64,000 nt of DNA from JACVRW01 sp963808545 (GCA_963808545.1 CAWEGB010000007.1:124001-188000); one strand, 5' to 3'. Shown: positions 16,023 through 24,461, numbered from the stretch's first letter. Notes: generated by a model from the sequence alone, not told the origin. A program made the numbers and translations.

Positions 16023-18185
16023 ATGCGCCCTCCAAGCAGCGCTCGTCTGGTCACGATCCCGCTCGAGGGCGTCCTCCCCGCGCATCGAGGCTCGCTGTTG
16101 GTGCGCGGCGACGCTCGTCCCTTCGCGCTCACGGGAAGCTGGGCCGGGGGCGGCGCGCTGGTGGGATCGGAGCCGATCTGCACGGCCGCCCCGGACGAGG
16201 ACCCGTTCGCGCTGCTGGACGAGCAGCCCGCGGTGGACGACGCGGCGGACGCCGGTCATGCCGTCGGCGGCGGCTGGTTCGGCTATCTCGGCTACTCGCT
16301 CGGCCGGACCCTCGAGCCCGTGCCGCCGTCCCCCCCGCGCCCGGTCCCGCTGCCGCCGTTCGCGCTCTCCTTCTACGACCACCTGCTGCGTCTCGACCCC
16401 GCGGGGCGCTGGTGGTTCGAGGCCCTGTGGACCGACGAACGCGACGCCGCACTGCGTGAACGGCTCGCCCGGCTGTCGGGACGGCTGAGCGCCGGGGTCC
16501 GCGACCGTCCGGTCTGGCTCAGCGGGCTCGCCGTGGCCCCGCCGGGCCCCGCAGGTCATATGGATGCGGTGAGGGAGTGTCGCGCGCGGATCGCCGCCGG
16601 CGAGATCTTCCAGGCCAACGTCTGCCTGCGCCTCGACGGGCGCTTCGAGGGCAACCCGGCCGACCTGTTCGCGCGGGCCGGCGCCGAGCTGTCGCCTCGC
16701 CACGGCGCCTATCTGCGCGGTCCCTGGGGTGCGCTGGTCAGCCTCTCGCCGGAGCTCTTCCTGCGGCGCGAGGGCCGGCACGTGCTGACCGAGCCGATCA
16801 AGGGCACCGCGGCAGCTGACGAGGCCGGCCGCGCGCGGCTCGCCGGCTCGGACAAGGACGTGGCCGAGAACGTGATGATCGTCGACCTGATGCGCAACGA
16901 CCTCGGGCGGGTGTGCGAGTACGGATCGGTGTCGGTGCCCGAGCTCACCGAGCCTCGGCCCGCCCCCGGGGTGTGGCATCTGGTGTCGTCGGTCACCGGC
17001 ACGCTGCGGCCCGAGGTGGGCGACGCCGATCTGCTGCGGGCCACGTTCCCGCCCGGCTCGGTCACCGGCGCGCCCAAGATCCAGACGATGCGCGTGATCG
17101 CCGAGCTCGAGGCCACCGGTCGCGAGGCCTACACCGGCGCCATCGGCTACGCCAGCCCGATCGCCGGGCTCGAGCTCAGCGTGGCCATCAGGACGCTCGA
17201 GATCCAGGGCGACCGGATCTGGCTCGGCGCCGGCGGCGGCATCACGTCCGGTTCTGAACCCGAGGAGGAGCTCGCGGAAGCGCTGCTCAAGGCCCGGCCG
17301 GTGATCGAGGCCGCGGGTGGGCGGGTGAGCGTGCCCGTCCCGGACGTGCGGGACGATCGAGCGGTCGCGGTCCGGCGCCCGCCGAACGTTCTCGACGGTA
17401 CGGTGGATCGACCCGATCCGGAGCGGGGCGTGTTCACCACCATGAGGGCGAGCGGCGGACGGGTGCTCGAGCTCGAGTTTCACCTCGCCCGGCTGGCCGC
17501 CAGCGTGGCGGCGCTCTACGGCGAGGCGCTGCCGGAGGAGCTGGAGGCGTCGATCCTCGAGGAGGCCGGCCCACACGGCCACGCCCGCTTGCGGGTACGC
17601 GCCCGGCCACGGGTGAGCGGTCCTCTGGCGATCGAGATCGAGGCCCGACCGCTGGCCAAGGGCGCAGTCCCGCGAGCGGTCACGGTCGCCCCCGCGCTGC
17701 TCCCCGGCGGGCTGGGCGAGCACAAGTGGATCGACCGCCGGCTGCCGGCAGGGCTCGAGGAGCGCCTGGGCGCGCTGCCGCTCTTCGTCGATCTCGACGG
17801 CGACGTGCTCGAAGCGGCCACCGCAAACGTGTGGATCGTGGAGGGCGACGTGCTCGTCACCCCGCCGCTCGACGGCCGCCAGCTGCCGGGCAGCGTCCGG
17901 GCCCGTCTGCTGGCGCGGCCTCCGGAGGGCTTCGTGGCCCGCGAGGAGCCGGTCAGCCTCGGCCGCCTGGAGGCGGCGGACGAGCTGCTGCTGACGTCGT
18001 CGGTCAGCCGCGCCACACCGGCGGCGCTCGCCGGGCGCGCTCCGCGGTTCGAGGCCGGCGCGCGCATCCTCGCTCGGCTGGCCGGCGCGCAGGCTGCGGC
18101 TGCGGCCGCCGAACCTCCGGCGGGCGGCCAGGTGTCACCCGGCGGCGCCGTTTCGCGCCACTCGCGCGCGGGCCGCCGCGGCTAG
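16023..18185 (+). CDS. pabBC: fused aminodeoxychorismate synthase component I / aminodeoxychorismate lyase
   Basis: 720 residues. The N-terminal 430 form a chorismate-binding domain with E-P-I-K-G-T (PabB-type lysine, where anthranilate synthase has alanine), D-L-M-R-N-D-L-G and P-P-G-S-V-T-G-A-P-K. From about residue 460 follows a PabC-like PLP lyase (fold type IV) with F-T-T-M-R-A, H-K-W-I-D-R and E-A-A-T-A-N-V-W. Together they turn chorismate and glutamine-derived ammonia into p-aminobenzoate for folate synthesis. The glutaminase (PabA) is not in the window. Folate supply would matter to the THF-dependent genes around it. The 3' end overlaps the convergent cyclohydrolase gene by 51 bases. 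Confidence 0.9.
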   Translation: MRPPSSARLVTIPLEGVLPAHRGSLLVRGDARPFALTGSWAGGGALVGSEPICTAAPDEDPFALLDEQPAVDDAADAGHAVGGGWFGYLGYSLGRTLEPVPPSPPRPVPLPPFALSFYDHLLRLDPAGRWWFEALWTDERDAALRERLARLSGRLSAGVRDRPVWLSGLAVAPPGPAGHMDAVRECRARIAAGEIFQANVCLRLDGRFEGNPADLFARAGAELSPRHGAYLRGPWGALVSLSPELFLRREGRHVLTEPIKGTAAADEAGRARLAGSDKDVAENVMIVDLMRNDLGRVCEYGSVSVPELTEPRPAPGVWHLVSSVTGTLRPEVGDADLLRATFPPGSVTGAPKIQTMRVIAELEATGREAYTGAIGYASPIAGLELSVAIRTLEIQGDRIWLGAGGGITSGSEPEEELAEALLKARPVIEAAGGRVSVPVPDVRDDRAVAVRRPPNVLDGTVDRPDPERGVFTTMRASGGRVLELEFHLARLAASVAALYGEALPEELEASILEEAGPHGHARLRVRARPRVSGPLAIEIEARPLAKGAVPRAVTVAPALLPGGLGEHKWIDRRLPAGLEERLGALPLFVDLDGDVLEAATANVWIVEGDVLVTPPLDGRQLPGSVRARLLARPPEGFVAREEPVSLGRLEAADELLLTSSVSRATPAALAGRAPRFEAGARILARLAGAQAAAAAAEPPAGGQVSPGGAVSRHSRAGRRG

Positions 18186-18725
18186 AGCCCTCTGGACGGT
18201 CTCTGCCTCCGCCCGGTCGCTCAGGTTGACGCGCACGAGCCTGGCGGCCGCGCTCGCCGCCGCCTCCGCGAGCAGCACACCGGCGACGGCGTCGCCGCGC
18301 ACCGCCGGCTCGGCCAGCGCCGCCACCCGCTCGCCGGTCTCCGCCACCTCGGCCGCCGCCTCGGCGACGGCGAGCGGGCCGCCGCTGGCGCGCTCGAGCG
18401 CGTCCGCCACACGTTCCGCTCGGCGGGGATCGCCGGCCGGCAGCCGCCGTGCTTCGAGCACAGGTCCGTAGGAGGACAGCTCCTCATCGGCCAGGGCCAG
18501 CGCCCGCCGGCGCATTGCCTCCATGCGGCTGGGAACGTCCTCGCTCAGCCCGCTTCCGGAGGGCCCGCCGGGTTCGCGGCCGAGCTCGATGCGGGCCACC
18601 ATCTCCACCAGTCCGGCGGCAAGCCCACAGGTGAGAGCGGCCGCCGACCCGCCGCCCGGAGCCGGGCTCGCAGAGCCCAACTCGTCGAGCAGATCCGCCA
18701 GCCTCTGCTCAGCCAGATCGCCCAT
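18135..18725 (-). CDS. methenyl-THF cyclohydrolase (formiminotransferase-cyclodeaminase family, FchA-like)
   Basis: 196 residues from ATG 18725 (M-G-D-L-A-E-Q). A GTG at 18749 would add eight residues but leave one base to the divergent start at 18751. The S-P-A-P-G-G-G-S-A-A-A-L motif is the signature of the all-helical FTCD cyclodeaminase domain, and the length matches stand-alone Fch proteins. In serine-cycle methylotrophs Fch interconverts methenyl- and formyl-THF and is encoded with sga and mtdA. Here it lies 1.4 kb from mcl and 2.5 kb from sga. A histidine-degradation cyclodeaminase is unlikely, as no hut gene is present. Confidence 0.8.
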   Translation of the reverse strand: MGDLAEQRLADLLDELGSASPAPGGGSAAALTCGLAAGLVEMVARIELGREPGGPSGSGLSEDVPSRMEAMRRRALALADEELSSYGPVLEARRLPAGDPRRAERVADALERASGGPLAVAEAAAEVAETGERVAALAEPAVRGDAVAGVLLAEAAASAAARLVRVNLSDRAEAETVQRALAAAARARVARNGAAG

Positions 18726-18750
18726 CGACGGCGATGGTAGCCTGGCCACA

Positions 18751-19632
18751 ATGGCTTCCGTGGCCTTCGATCAGGACGTCCTTCAGGACGTCGGCGACGA
18801 TGAGGTGGAGAGCTTTCACCGCGACGGCTTCCTCATCCTCGAGGAAGGCTTTCTCTCCCCCGGTTCGATCGAAATCCTGCGCGAGCGCTTCGCCGCTCTC
18901 TTCGAGGAGGACTACGCCACCGGGATCGCCCCGGACGAGGTCAACTGGAAGAAGGGTCGCGATCCAGAGGACCGCACCCGTCAGATCTGCAACGGCTGGC
19001 GCTCCGACGATCTGATCGCGGCCCAGGTGCTGAGCGAGCGTGTGGGCCGCATCGCGTCGAAGCTGATGGGCTATCGCGGCGCGCGCATGGTGCAGGACAA
19101 CTGCCTGTGGAAGCCGCCCGGTGCCCGCTCGCTGGGCATGCACCAGGACGCTTCCTACGCCGGCTACCTGGTGCCGCAGGAGATGGTCACCTGCTGGGTG
19201 GCCCTCGACGACACCCAGGCGGGCGGCGGCACCGTCGAGCACGTTCGCGGCTCGCACCTGTGGCCCAAGACGCCGCCCGACCGCGGCAGCTTCCACGCTC
19301 CCGAGGACTGGCTGGCGCCGGTGGCCGCCGCGGCGCCGGACGGGGTGGAGCCCGAGCGCGTGCCGGTGGTGGTCAAAGCCGGCGGAGCGGCCTTCCATCA
19401 CGGCTGGACCTTCCACGGCTCGGGACCCAACGAGGCCACGGTCGAGCGCCGCGCCCTCGTGACCCACATGGTGCCGGTCGAGACTCGCTTCCACCCGCAC
19501 AACGCGGACCCGATCTACTCGCGCTACCGGCGCCGCGGCGATCTCTCGCTAGACGAGTCGTTCTTCCCCGTCCTGTGGGACGAGAGCGGCGCGCGCAGCG
19601 CCTGGCTCGCCGGACTGCCCGAGCTGCCGTAG
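18751..19632 (+). CDS. phytanoyl-CoA dioxygenase (PhyH) family Fe(II)/2-oxoglutarate oxygenase
   Basis: 293 residues from ATG 18751. The facial triad is visible as H131-x-D133 (G-M-H-Q-D-A-S) and a distal histidine in F-H-G-S-G-P-N near 222, followed by R-R about 11 residues later, likely for 2-oxoglutarate. Other conserved parts are W-V-A-L-D-D-T and G-T-V-E-H-V-R-G-S-H. PhyH enzymes hydroxylate many small molecules, including N-methyl groups and osmolytes. It is divergent from the fchA-like gene and close to C1 genes, so oxidation of a methylated compound is possible but unproven. Confidence 0.85.
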   Translation: MASVAFDQDVLQDVGDDEVESFHRDGFLILEEGFLSPGSIEILRERFAALFEEDYATGIAPDEVNWKKGRDPEDRTRQICNGWRSDDLIAAQVLSERVGRIASKLMGYRGARMVQDNCLWKPPGARSLGMHQDASYAGYLVPQEMVTCWVALDDTQAGGGTVEHVRGSHLWPKTPPDRGSFHAPEDWLAPVAAAAPDGVEPERVPVVVKAGGAAFHHGWTFHGSGPNEATVERRALVTHMVPVETRFHPHNADPIYSRYRRRGDLSLDESFFPVLWDESGARSAWLAGLPELP

Positions 19633-19635
19633 CGG

Positions 19636-20109
19636 TCAGGCCGCTGCCGCGGTGAGCGCGGCCATGCGGGCCCGGCCGCGGGCCTCGAGGTGGCGGCGGA
19701 AGGCGGCGTTGGCGTAGAGGCTCGCCATCGCCGACGAGGCCGCCTCCGGGCCCACGCGCGCCGCGAAACAGGGCACGATCTCCAGGTACGAGCGCTTGCC
19801 CGACGCCTCGGCCGTACTCGATCCGGGCGCGAAGAGCCCGCTGCGGCGGGCGAGCCACAACGCGCACAGGACGTCGGATGCGTTCTCGGTGTCGGTGACG
19901 AAGACGGTGCCGTCCGTCGCCAGGTCCTCGAAGAGATCCGGGACCGGCGGGCTCGCGGTCGGGCGGCCCCTGGCCAGGCAGGCCACGGTGAGCAGCGCCA
20001 TACGCTCGGGTTCACGCCGGGCACGGCCGTAGGCCGGCAGCAGATCGGCGCACCCCTCCTGCAGCAGCGCGGCGGCAATGCGGAGCGAGTGGTCCTCGGC
20101 GGGCGTCAT
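19636..20109 (-). CDS. short protein resembling an internal part of PEP carboxylase
   Basis: 157 residues. The ATG at 20109 overlaps the mcl stop (ATGA), so the two genes are coupled. I see two stretches typical of PEP carboxylase: F-V-T-D-T-E-N-A-S-D-V-L-C-A-L-W-L-A-R, where PEPC has S-M-(T)-x-S-x-S-D-V-L; and L-E-I-V-P-C-F-A, then A-F-R-R-H-L-E-A-R-G, where PEPC has L-E-V-V-P-L-F-E-T. The protein ends just before the position of the PEPC G-Y-S-D-S active-site loop. It therefore cannot be a full enzyme (about 900 residues). It could be a decayed ppc, a regulator or a partner subunit. The resemblance is by eye and needs a profile search. Confidence 0.5.
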   Translation of the reverse strand: MTPAEDHSLRIAAALLQEGCADLLPAYGRARREPERMALLTVACLARGRPTASPPVPDLFEDLATDGTVFVTDTENASDVLCALWLARRSGLFAPGSSTAEASGKRSYLEIVPCFAARVGPEAASSAMASLYANAAFRRHLEARGRARMAALTAAAA

Positions 20110-21104
20110 GCCGAAGCCGCCCTGGCCGAGCCGGCGAGCTGCTCCTGCCGCGCTTCGATCTGCCCGAGCTTGGCCAGCAGGTTCTCGGCCATCCGGATCG
20201 AGGCCGCGTCGATCAGGCGACCGTCGAGCGACACCGCGCCCTTGCCCTCGGCCGAGGCCGCCTTCATCGCGTCGACGATCCGGCGCGTGCGCTCCACGAG
20301 GCGTGCTGACGGCGTGTAGACCTCGTTCGCCAACTCGATCTGGGACGGATGGATCGCCCACTTGCCCTCGTAGCCGAGCACCGCGGAGCGGCGCGCCGCT
20401 GCCAGATAGCCGTCGGCGTCGGTGAAGTCCCCGAACGGCCCGTCGATCGGGCGCAGGCCGTGCGCCCGGCAGGTCACGGCGATCCGCGAGAGCGGGTAGT
20501 GCCACTGATCGCCCCAGTGGGTGTGCCGCTCGGGCGTCCCGTTCGGATCGGTGAGCACCGAGTAATTGGGATCCACGCCACCGATCGAAGCGGTATGGCT
20601 CTGGATCGAGGCGGCGTAGTCGGCCACCCCGAAGATCATGGCCTCCATCCGCTCGGGACAGGCCGTGGCGATCTCGTCGACGTTCACCATGCCGATGGCC
20701 GTCTCGATCAGCACGGCGAGGCCGATCCGGCTCTCCAGGCCCATGGCGTCCTCGATCTGCGTGAGCAGGGTGGCCACCAGGTGCACGTCGCCGGCCCCGC
20801 TCACCTTCGGGATGACGATCGCGTCGACCGTCTCGCCGGCCTGCTCGATGACGTCGACCACGTCGCGGTAGCAGTAGTGAGTGTCGAGACCGTTGATGCG
20901 CACCGACACCGAGCAGCGCGACCAGTCCTGCTCGCCCAAGGCGTCGATGACGTTGATGCGGGCCTGCTCCTTGTCGTCGGGCGCCACGGCGTCCTCGAGG
21001 TCGAGCATGACCACGTCGGCTCCGAGTTCAGGGGCCTTCTCGAGCATGCGGACGTTGCTGCCCGGCACGGCGAGCTCGCTGCGGTGGAGACGGGTCTTGG
21101 TCAT
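20106..21104 (-). CDS. mcl: L-malyl-CoA lyase (HpcH/HpaI aldolase family)
   Basis: 332 residues from ATG 21104. The sequence follows methylotroph malyl-CoA lyase closely: H-R-S-E-L-A-V-P-G-S-N, D-L-E-D-A-V-A-P-D-D-K-E-Q-A-R, F-G-V-A-D-Y-A-A-S, R-P-I-D-G-P-F-G-D-F and G-K-W-A-I-H-P-S-Q-I. In the serine cycle Mcl splits malyl-CoA to glyoxylate and acetyl-CoA. It is divergent from serine-glyoxylate aminotransferase, which uses the glyoxylate. Beta-methylmalyl-CoA or citramalyl-CoA activity is possible for the family. This is the strongest serine-cycle marker in the window. Confidence 0.93.
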   Translation of the reverse strand: MTKTRLHRSELAVPGSNVRMLEKAPELGADVVMLDLEDAVAPDDKEQARINVIDALGEQDWSRCSVSVRINGLDTHYCYRDVVDVIEQAGETVDAIVIPKVSGAGDVHLVATLLTQIEDAMGLESRIGLAVLIETAIGMVNVDEIATACPERMEAMIFGVADYAASIQSHTASIGGVDPNYSVLTDPNGTPERHTHWGDQWHYPLSRIAVTCRAHGLRPIDGPFGDFTDADGYLAAARRSAVLGYEGKWAIHPSQIELANEVYTPSARLVERTRRIVDAMKAASAEGKGAVSLDGRLIDAASIRMAENLLAKLGQIEARQEQLAGSARAASA

Positions 21105-21149
21105 GGTCGGGTCAGTAGAACCCCGCAACGGCCGTCCGGCAAGGCCGAA

Positions 21150-21165
21150 TAGACAAATTCGTCTA
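21150..21165. promoter_or_regulatory. inverted repeat in the mcl/sga divergent promoter
   Basis: TAGAC (21150-21154), AAATTC, GTCTA (21161-21165), in the only AT-rich stretch nearby. The half-sites match those upstream of the LysR gene (23469-23482), which suggests LysR control. The inner AGACAAATTCGTCT also resembles the 14-bp GntR-type motif of the island. The repeat is 46 bases from the mcl start and 96 from the sga start. TAATAT at 21201-21206 is a candidate -10 for sga. Confidence 0.5.
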
Positions 21166-21260
21166 GATGTCCTGGGCCAATCAATACATTGAGGGAAAAC
21201 TAATATCTTCGCAAAAATCTTAGGTTGCGCCTCAACTCCACCTGAGGCAGGCTGGAGGGA

Positions 21261-22406
21261 ATGACTCTCGAACTCGCGCCGCTCGACCCTCCCCAGCGGC
21301 TCCTCTGTGGCCCCGGTCCCTCCAACGTAGAGCCCTCGGTGCTCGAGGCCATGCAGCGGCCGCTGCTGGGGCATCTCGACCCCGAGATGCACCTGATCCT
21401 GCTCGAGGTGGTGGACCTGCTGCGCGAGGCTTGGCGCATGCCCGACGGCCTGGTGCTGCCGCTCCACTGCACGGGCACCGCCGGCATGGAGGCCGGCCTC
21501 ACCAATCTCCTCGAGCCCGGCGACACCGCAGTGGTGGCCCAATCGGGCTTCTTCGGCATGCGCATCGCCGAGATCGCGCGCCGCTGCGGTGCCGATGTGG
21601 TCGAGGTGACAGCGGACTGGGGCGAGGCGGTGCCCAACGAGCTCCTGCTGGAGGCTCTCGATCGCCATCCCCGGGCCCGCCTGCTCGCCGTGGTCCACGC
21701 CGAGACCTCCACCGGAGTGGAGCACCCTCTGCGCGAGCTCGGCGAGGCGATGCGGGACCGCGACACGCTCCTGATGGCCGACTGCGTGACGTCGCTGGGC
21801 GGCGTGGAGCTCGACGTCGGCGGCTGGGGCGTCGACTTCGCCTACTCGTGCACCCAGAAGTGCCTTGCGGCGCCTCCCGGGATGTCGCCGGTGGCGGCGT
21901 CTGAGGCGGCCCTCAGCCGCATCCGCTCGCGCACGACCCCCGTGCCCTTCTCGTTCGACCTGCTCATGCTCGAGCGCTACTGGGTCGAGCGGCCGGCGGC
22001 CTACCACCACACCGCTCCGATCCTTCACATCTACGCGCTCCACGAGGCGCTCCGGCTGGTGCTGGAGGAAGGGCTCGAGGCCCGCTGGGCCCGGCACGCC
22101 ACCGCGGCCGGGCATCTGCAGAGCAGGCTGGAGGCCCGCGGGTTCGAGCTGCTGGCCGAGCCGTCCCGGCGGCTGGCGCCGCTGACGGCCGTGCGGGTCC
22201 CTCAGGACACCGACGGCAAGGAGATCCAGGGACGGCTGCTGCGCGAGCACGGCATCGAGATCGGCGGCGGGCTGGGCCCGGCGGCCCCGGCCATGTGGCG
22301 GATCGGCCTGATGGGACACAACGCCACCGTCGACACCGCCGACACGGTGCTGGAGGCGCTCGACACTGTGCTGGCCGAGTCGCCCGCGCTGACCGCGGCG
22401 GGCTAG
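21261..22406 (+). CDS. sgaA: serine-glyoxylate (alanine-glyoxylate) aminotransferase
   Basis: 381 residues, class V PLP aminotransferase. Features are C-G-P-G-P-S-N-V near the start, C-T-G-T-A-G-M-E, D-C-V-T-S-L-G-G, and the PLP lysine K200 in S-C-T-Q-K-C-L. A GGAGGG ribosome site lies immediately before ATG 21261. The family moves the amino group of serine (or alanine) to glyoxylate. With malyl-CoA lyase divergently encoded next door, the serine-cycle reaction is the best reading. Photorespiratory-type glyoxylate detoxification is the alternative. Confidence 0.87.
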   Translation: MTLELAPLDPPQRLLCGPGPSNVEPSVLEAMQRPLLGHLDPEMHLILLEVVDLLREAWRMPDGLVLPLHCTGTAGMEAGLTNLLEPGDTAVVAQSGFFGMRIAEIARRCGADVVEVTADWGEAVPNELLLEALDRHPRARLLAVVHAETSTGVEHPLRELGEAMRDRDTLLMADCVTSLGGVELDVGGWGVDFAYSCTQKCLAAPPGMSPVAASEAALSRIRSRTTPVPFSFDLLMLERYWVERPAAYHHTAPILHIYALHEALRLVLEEGLEARWARHATAAGHLQSRLEARGFELLAEPSRRLAPLTAVRVPQDTDGKEIQGRLLREHGIEIGGGLGPAAPAMWRIGLMGHNATVDTADTVLEALDTVLAESPALTAAG

Positions 22407-22548
22407 GCGAGGCGCCTGCGGGACCCAGATTGCGCGCTCCGCTCGAGTGTTGCGCGGCCGTGCGACCAAAGAGTCCCCCTTCCCCAGCCACCCGGATCAC
22501 GCCAGGCCCGCCGCGCACGAGGCGAGCTGAGCGCGTTACATAGCCGAC

Positions 22549-23451
22549 CTACGCCAACGCCCGGCGCGCGGCCGGCGACCTGCAGAAGGCGATGAACGCC
22601 TCGACGTCGTCACGCGGCGGCGCCGCCGCCGGGCGGACCACGTGCCAGCGGCGTGCCGGCAGTCCGCCCCGTGGCGAGATCGTCTCGAGCAGGCCGAGCT
22701 CGAGCTCGAGCTCCACCGCCGCCTTCGACTGGAGCGCCACGCCGAGCCCCGAGCGGGCGGCCTGCTTGATCGCTCCGTTCGAACCGAGCGTGAGCACGTT
22801 GGGCTCCAGGCCGCGGCTGGCCAGGAACTCGAGGCACACGTTGCGGGTACCCGAGCCCTCCTCGCGCACCAGCCAGGACCGCTTGGCCAGCTCCTCCACC
22901 GCGACCCAGCGCCGCTTGCCCAGTGGATCGCCGGGCTCTGTGACGAGGACGAACTCGTTGTCGGCGAAGTCGTGGCCCAGCATCCGCTCGCTGTCGGGAA
23001 TACGGCCCGTGATGGCCACGTCGACCTTGTGCTCGAGCAGCCGCTTGAACACCACCTCGCGGTTACCGACGTCGAGGCTGATCTCGAGCTCCGGCCGTCG
23101 CTCGCGGAAGGCCTGGATCAGCTGCGGGACGATGTACTCCCCTGCGGTGGTCACGGCGCTGATGCGCAGCGAGTGCGGCGCCTGCCCCGCCACCTCCCTG
23201 GCCGCGCGCGCGCCCTGGTCGAGCAACCCGAGCACATCCGACGCGTAGACCGCATAGGCCTCGCCCGCGGGCGTCGGGCGCAGCGTCCGGCCCGCGCGCT
23301 CGGTGAGGGCCACCCCCAGCTCGCGCTCGAGCGCGGACACCGCTGCCGACACCGAGGGCTGAGTGACCACCAGCTCCTCGGCCGCAGCGGTAACCGAGCC
23401 GCGGCGCACCACGGTGAGGAAAGCCAGCAGCTGAGTGAGAGTCACGGCCAT
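22549..23451 (-). CDS. LysR-family regulator of the CbbR/QscR type
   Basis: 300 residues. The N-terminal winged helix-turn-helix has F-L-T-V-V-R-R-G-S-V-T-A-A-A and V-T-Q-P-S-V-S-A-A-V-S-A-L-E. The effector domain shows CbbR-like segments: V-G-N-R-E-V-V-F-K-R-L, I-T-G-R-I-P, R-E-E-G-S-G-T-R-N and G-S-N-G-A-I-K-Q-A. CbbR controls Calvin-cycle genes, and the related QscR controls serine-cycle genes in Methylobacterium. Here the neighbours are sgaA and phosphoribulokinase, which supports a QscR-like role. The start lies 45 bases from the prk stop, with an inverted repeat between them. Confidence 0.85.
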   Translation of the reverse strand: MAVTLTQLLAFLTVVRRGSVTAAAEELVVTQPSVSAAVSALERELGVALTERAGRTLRPTPAGEAYAVYASDVLGLLDQGARAAREVAGQAPHSLRISAVTTAGEYIVPQLIQAFRERRPELEISLDVGNREVVFKRLLEHKVDVAITGRIPDSERMLGHDFADNEFVLVTEPGDPLGKRRWVAVEELAKRSWLVREEGSGTRNVCLEFLASRGLEPNVLTLGSNGAIKQAARSGLGVALQSKAAVELELELGLLETISPRGGLPARRWHVVRPAAAPPRDDVEAFIAFCRSPAARRALA

Positions 23452-23468
23452 GAGTCCAGCTCAAGCTA

Positions 23469-23486
23469 TAGACGTAAGTCTACGTC
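23469..23486. promoter_or_regulatory. inverted repeats upstream of the LysR gene
   Basis: Two overlapping palindromes: TAGAC-gtaa-GTCTA (23469-23482) and GACGTA-agtc-TACGTC (23471-23486). They sit 18-35 bases before the LysR ATG, the usual place for autoregulatory LysR binding. The TAGAC/GTCTA halves recur in the mcl/sga promoter with a six-base spacer. Confidence 0.45.
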
Positions 23487-23496
23487 GTAACTCGCC

Positions 23497-24453
23497 TCAG
23501 GTGTGCAACGCCGAGTCCGCCCCAGGGGCCCAGCGCGGGTCCGCCCGGGGTGGGGAGCCGCCGATGGCCAGCGCCGCGCGCGCCGTGACCAGGTGGTAGA
23601 GGATCAGCAGCTGCACGATGGCCAGCGAGTCCGAGCGCAGGAGGTCCGTGCCCACCGTGAACTCCCCCAGTCGCCGGATGCGCAGGTGGCTCGCGAAGCT
23701 CATGCGCTCCCAGACCGCCTCCTCGAGCTCCGCCGCTCGCGCGGGATCGAGGTCGCCCGGTATGCGCAGGAGCCATTCGCGCTCGCCCTTGGCCAGGGTC
23801 GGACCGGGCCCGTCGCCGTCGAGCAGGGGGGACAGGTCCGGGTGGGGCAGCGAGTCGCGGAGGATCACGTCGGCGTCAAGGTGAGCCGGATCGCCGGACT
23901 GCCCCTGGCGGAAGGCCACCACGATGTCGGCGTGCCTGCGCTGAGGCTGGATGTAGGCCTCCGCGTCGGCGTGCCTGCGGTCGAGCTCGGTCAGCACCTC
24001 GTCGGTGGTGTAACCGCGCCGCGTGCAGTCGCGTTTGACCTTCCAGCTCCGCCTGAGTGTCTCGGGCGGCGTGAGCATGACGCGCACGTCGTGCACGCTG
24101 CGCAACGTCTCGGTGTGGTAGTTGAGCAGGCCCTCCACCACCAGGAAGTTGGCCGACCGCACGTACACCGGCGGTTCGAACACCCCTCTGCGGTGGCTGT
24201 AGACCGGCTTCAGCACCGGCTCGCCGCGACGCAGGTGGGTGAGGTGCTGAGTGAGGATGTCCAGGTGGTTGGAGTCCGGGTGCAGCGGGGTCACGCCGAG
24301 CTCGGTACGCCGGCGGCGGTCGTAGCGGTGGTAGTCGTCGGCGGAGACGTGAGTGACGTGCGCCTCGCCCAACACCCGCACGAGCCCGCGCGTGATCGTG
24401 GTCTTGCCTGCGCCCGAGTCGCCCACCACGCCGGCGACGATCGCCCGGGCCAT
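23497..24453 (-). CDS. prk: phosphoribulokinase
   Basis: 318 residues from ATG 24453. The P-loop G-V-V-G-D-S-G-A-G-K-T-T is near the start. It is followed by the PRK signature D-D-Y-H-R-Y-D-R-R-R-R, P-V-Y-S-H, V-E-G-L-L-N-Y-H, W-K-V-K-R-D-C-x-x-R-G and A-Y-I-Q-P-Q. These mark a true phosphoribulokinase and not a uridine kinase. The enzyme makes ribulose-1,5-bisphosphate. No RuBisCO is in the window. In M. extorquens, PRK is reported to supply RuBP as a signal for QscR during methylotrophy. The LysR gene next door fits the same arrangement. It is the last gene of the operon starting at 28808. Confidence 0.87.
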   Translation of the reverse strand: MARAIVAGVVGDSGAGKTTITRGLVRVLGEAHVTHVSADDYHRYDRRRRTELGVTPLHPDSNHLDILTQHLTHLRRGEPVLKPVYSHRRGVFEPPVYVRSANFLVVEGLLNYHTETLRSVHDVRVMLTPPETLRRSWKVKRDCTRRGYTTDEVLTELDRRHADAEAYIQPQRRHADIVVAFRQGQSGDPAHLDADVILRDSLPHPDLSPLLDGDGPGPTLAKGEREWLLRIPGDLDPARAAELEEAVWERMSFASHLRIRRLGEFTVGTDLLRSDSLAIVQLLILYHLVTARAALAIGGSPPRADPRWAPGADSALHT

Positions 24454-24461
24454 CGCCTGGC

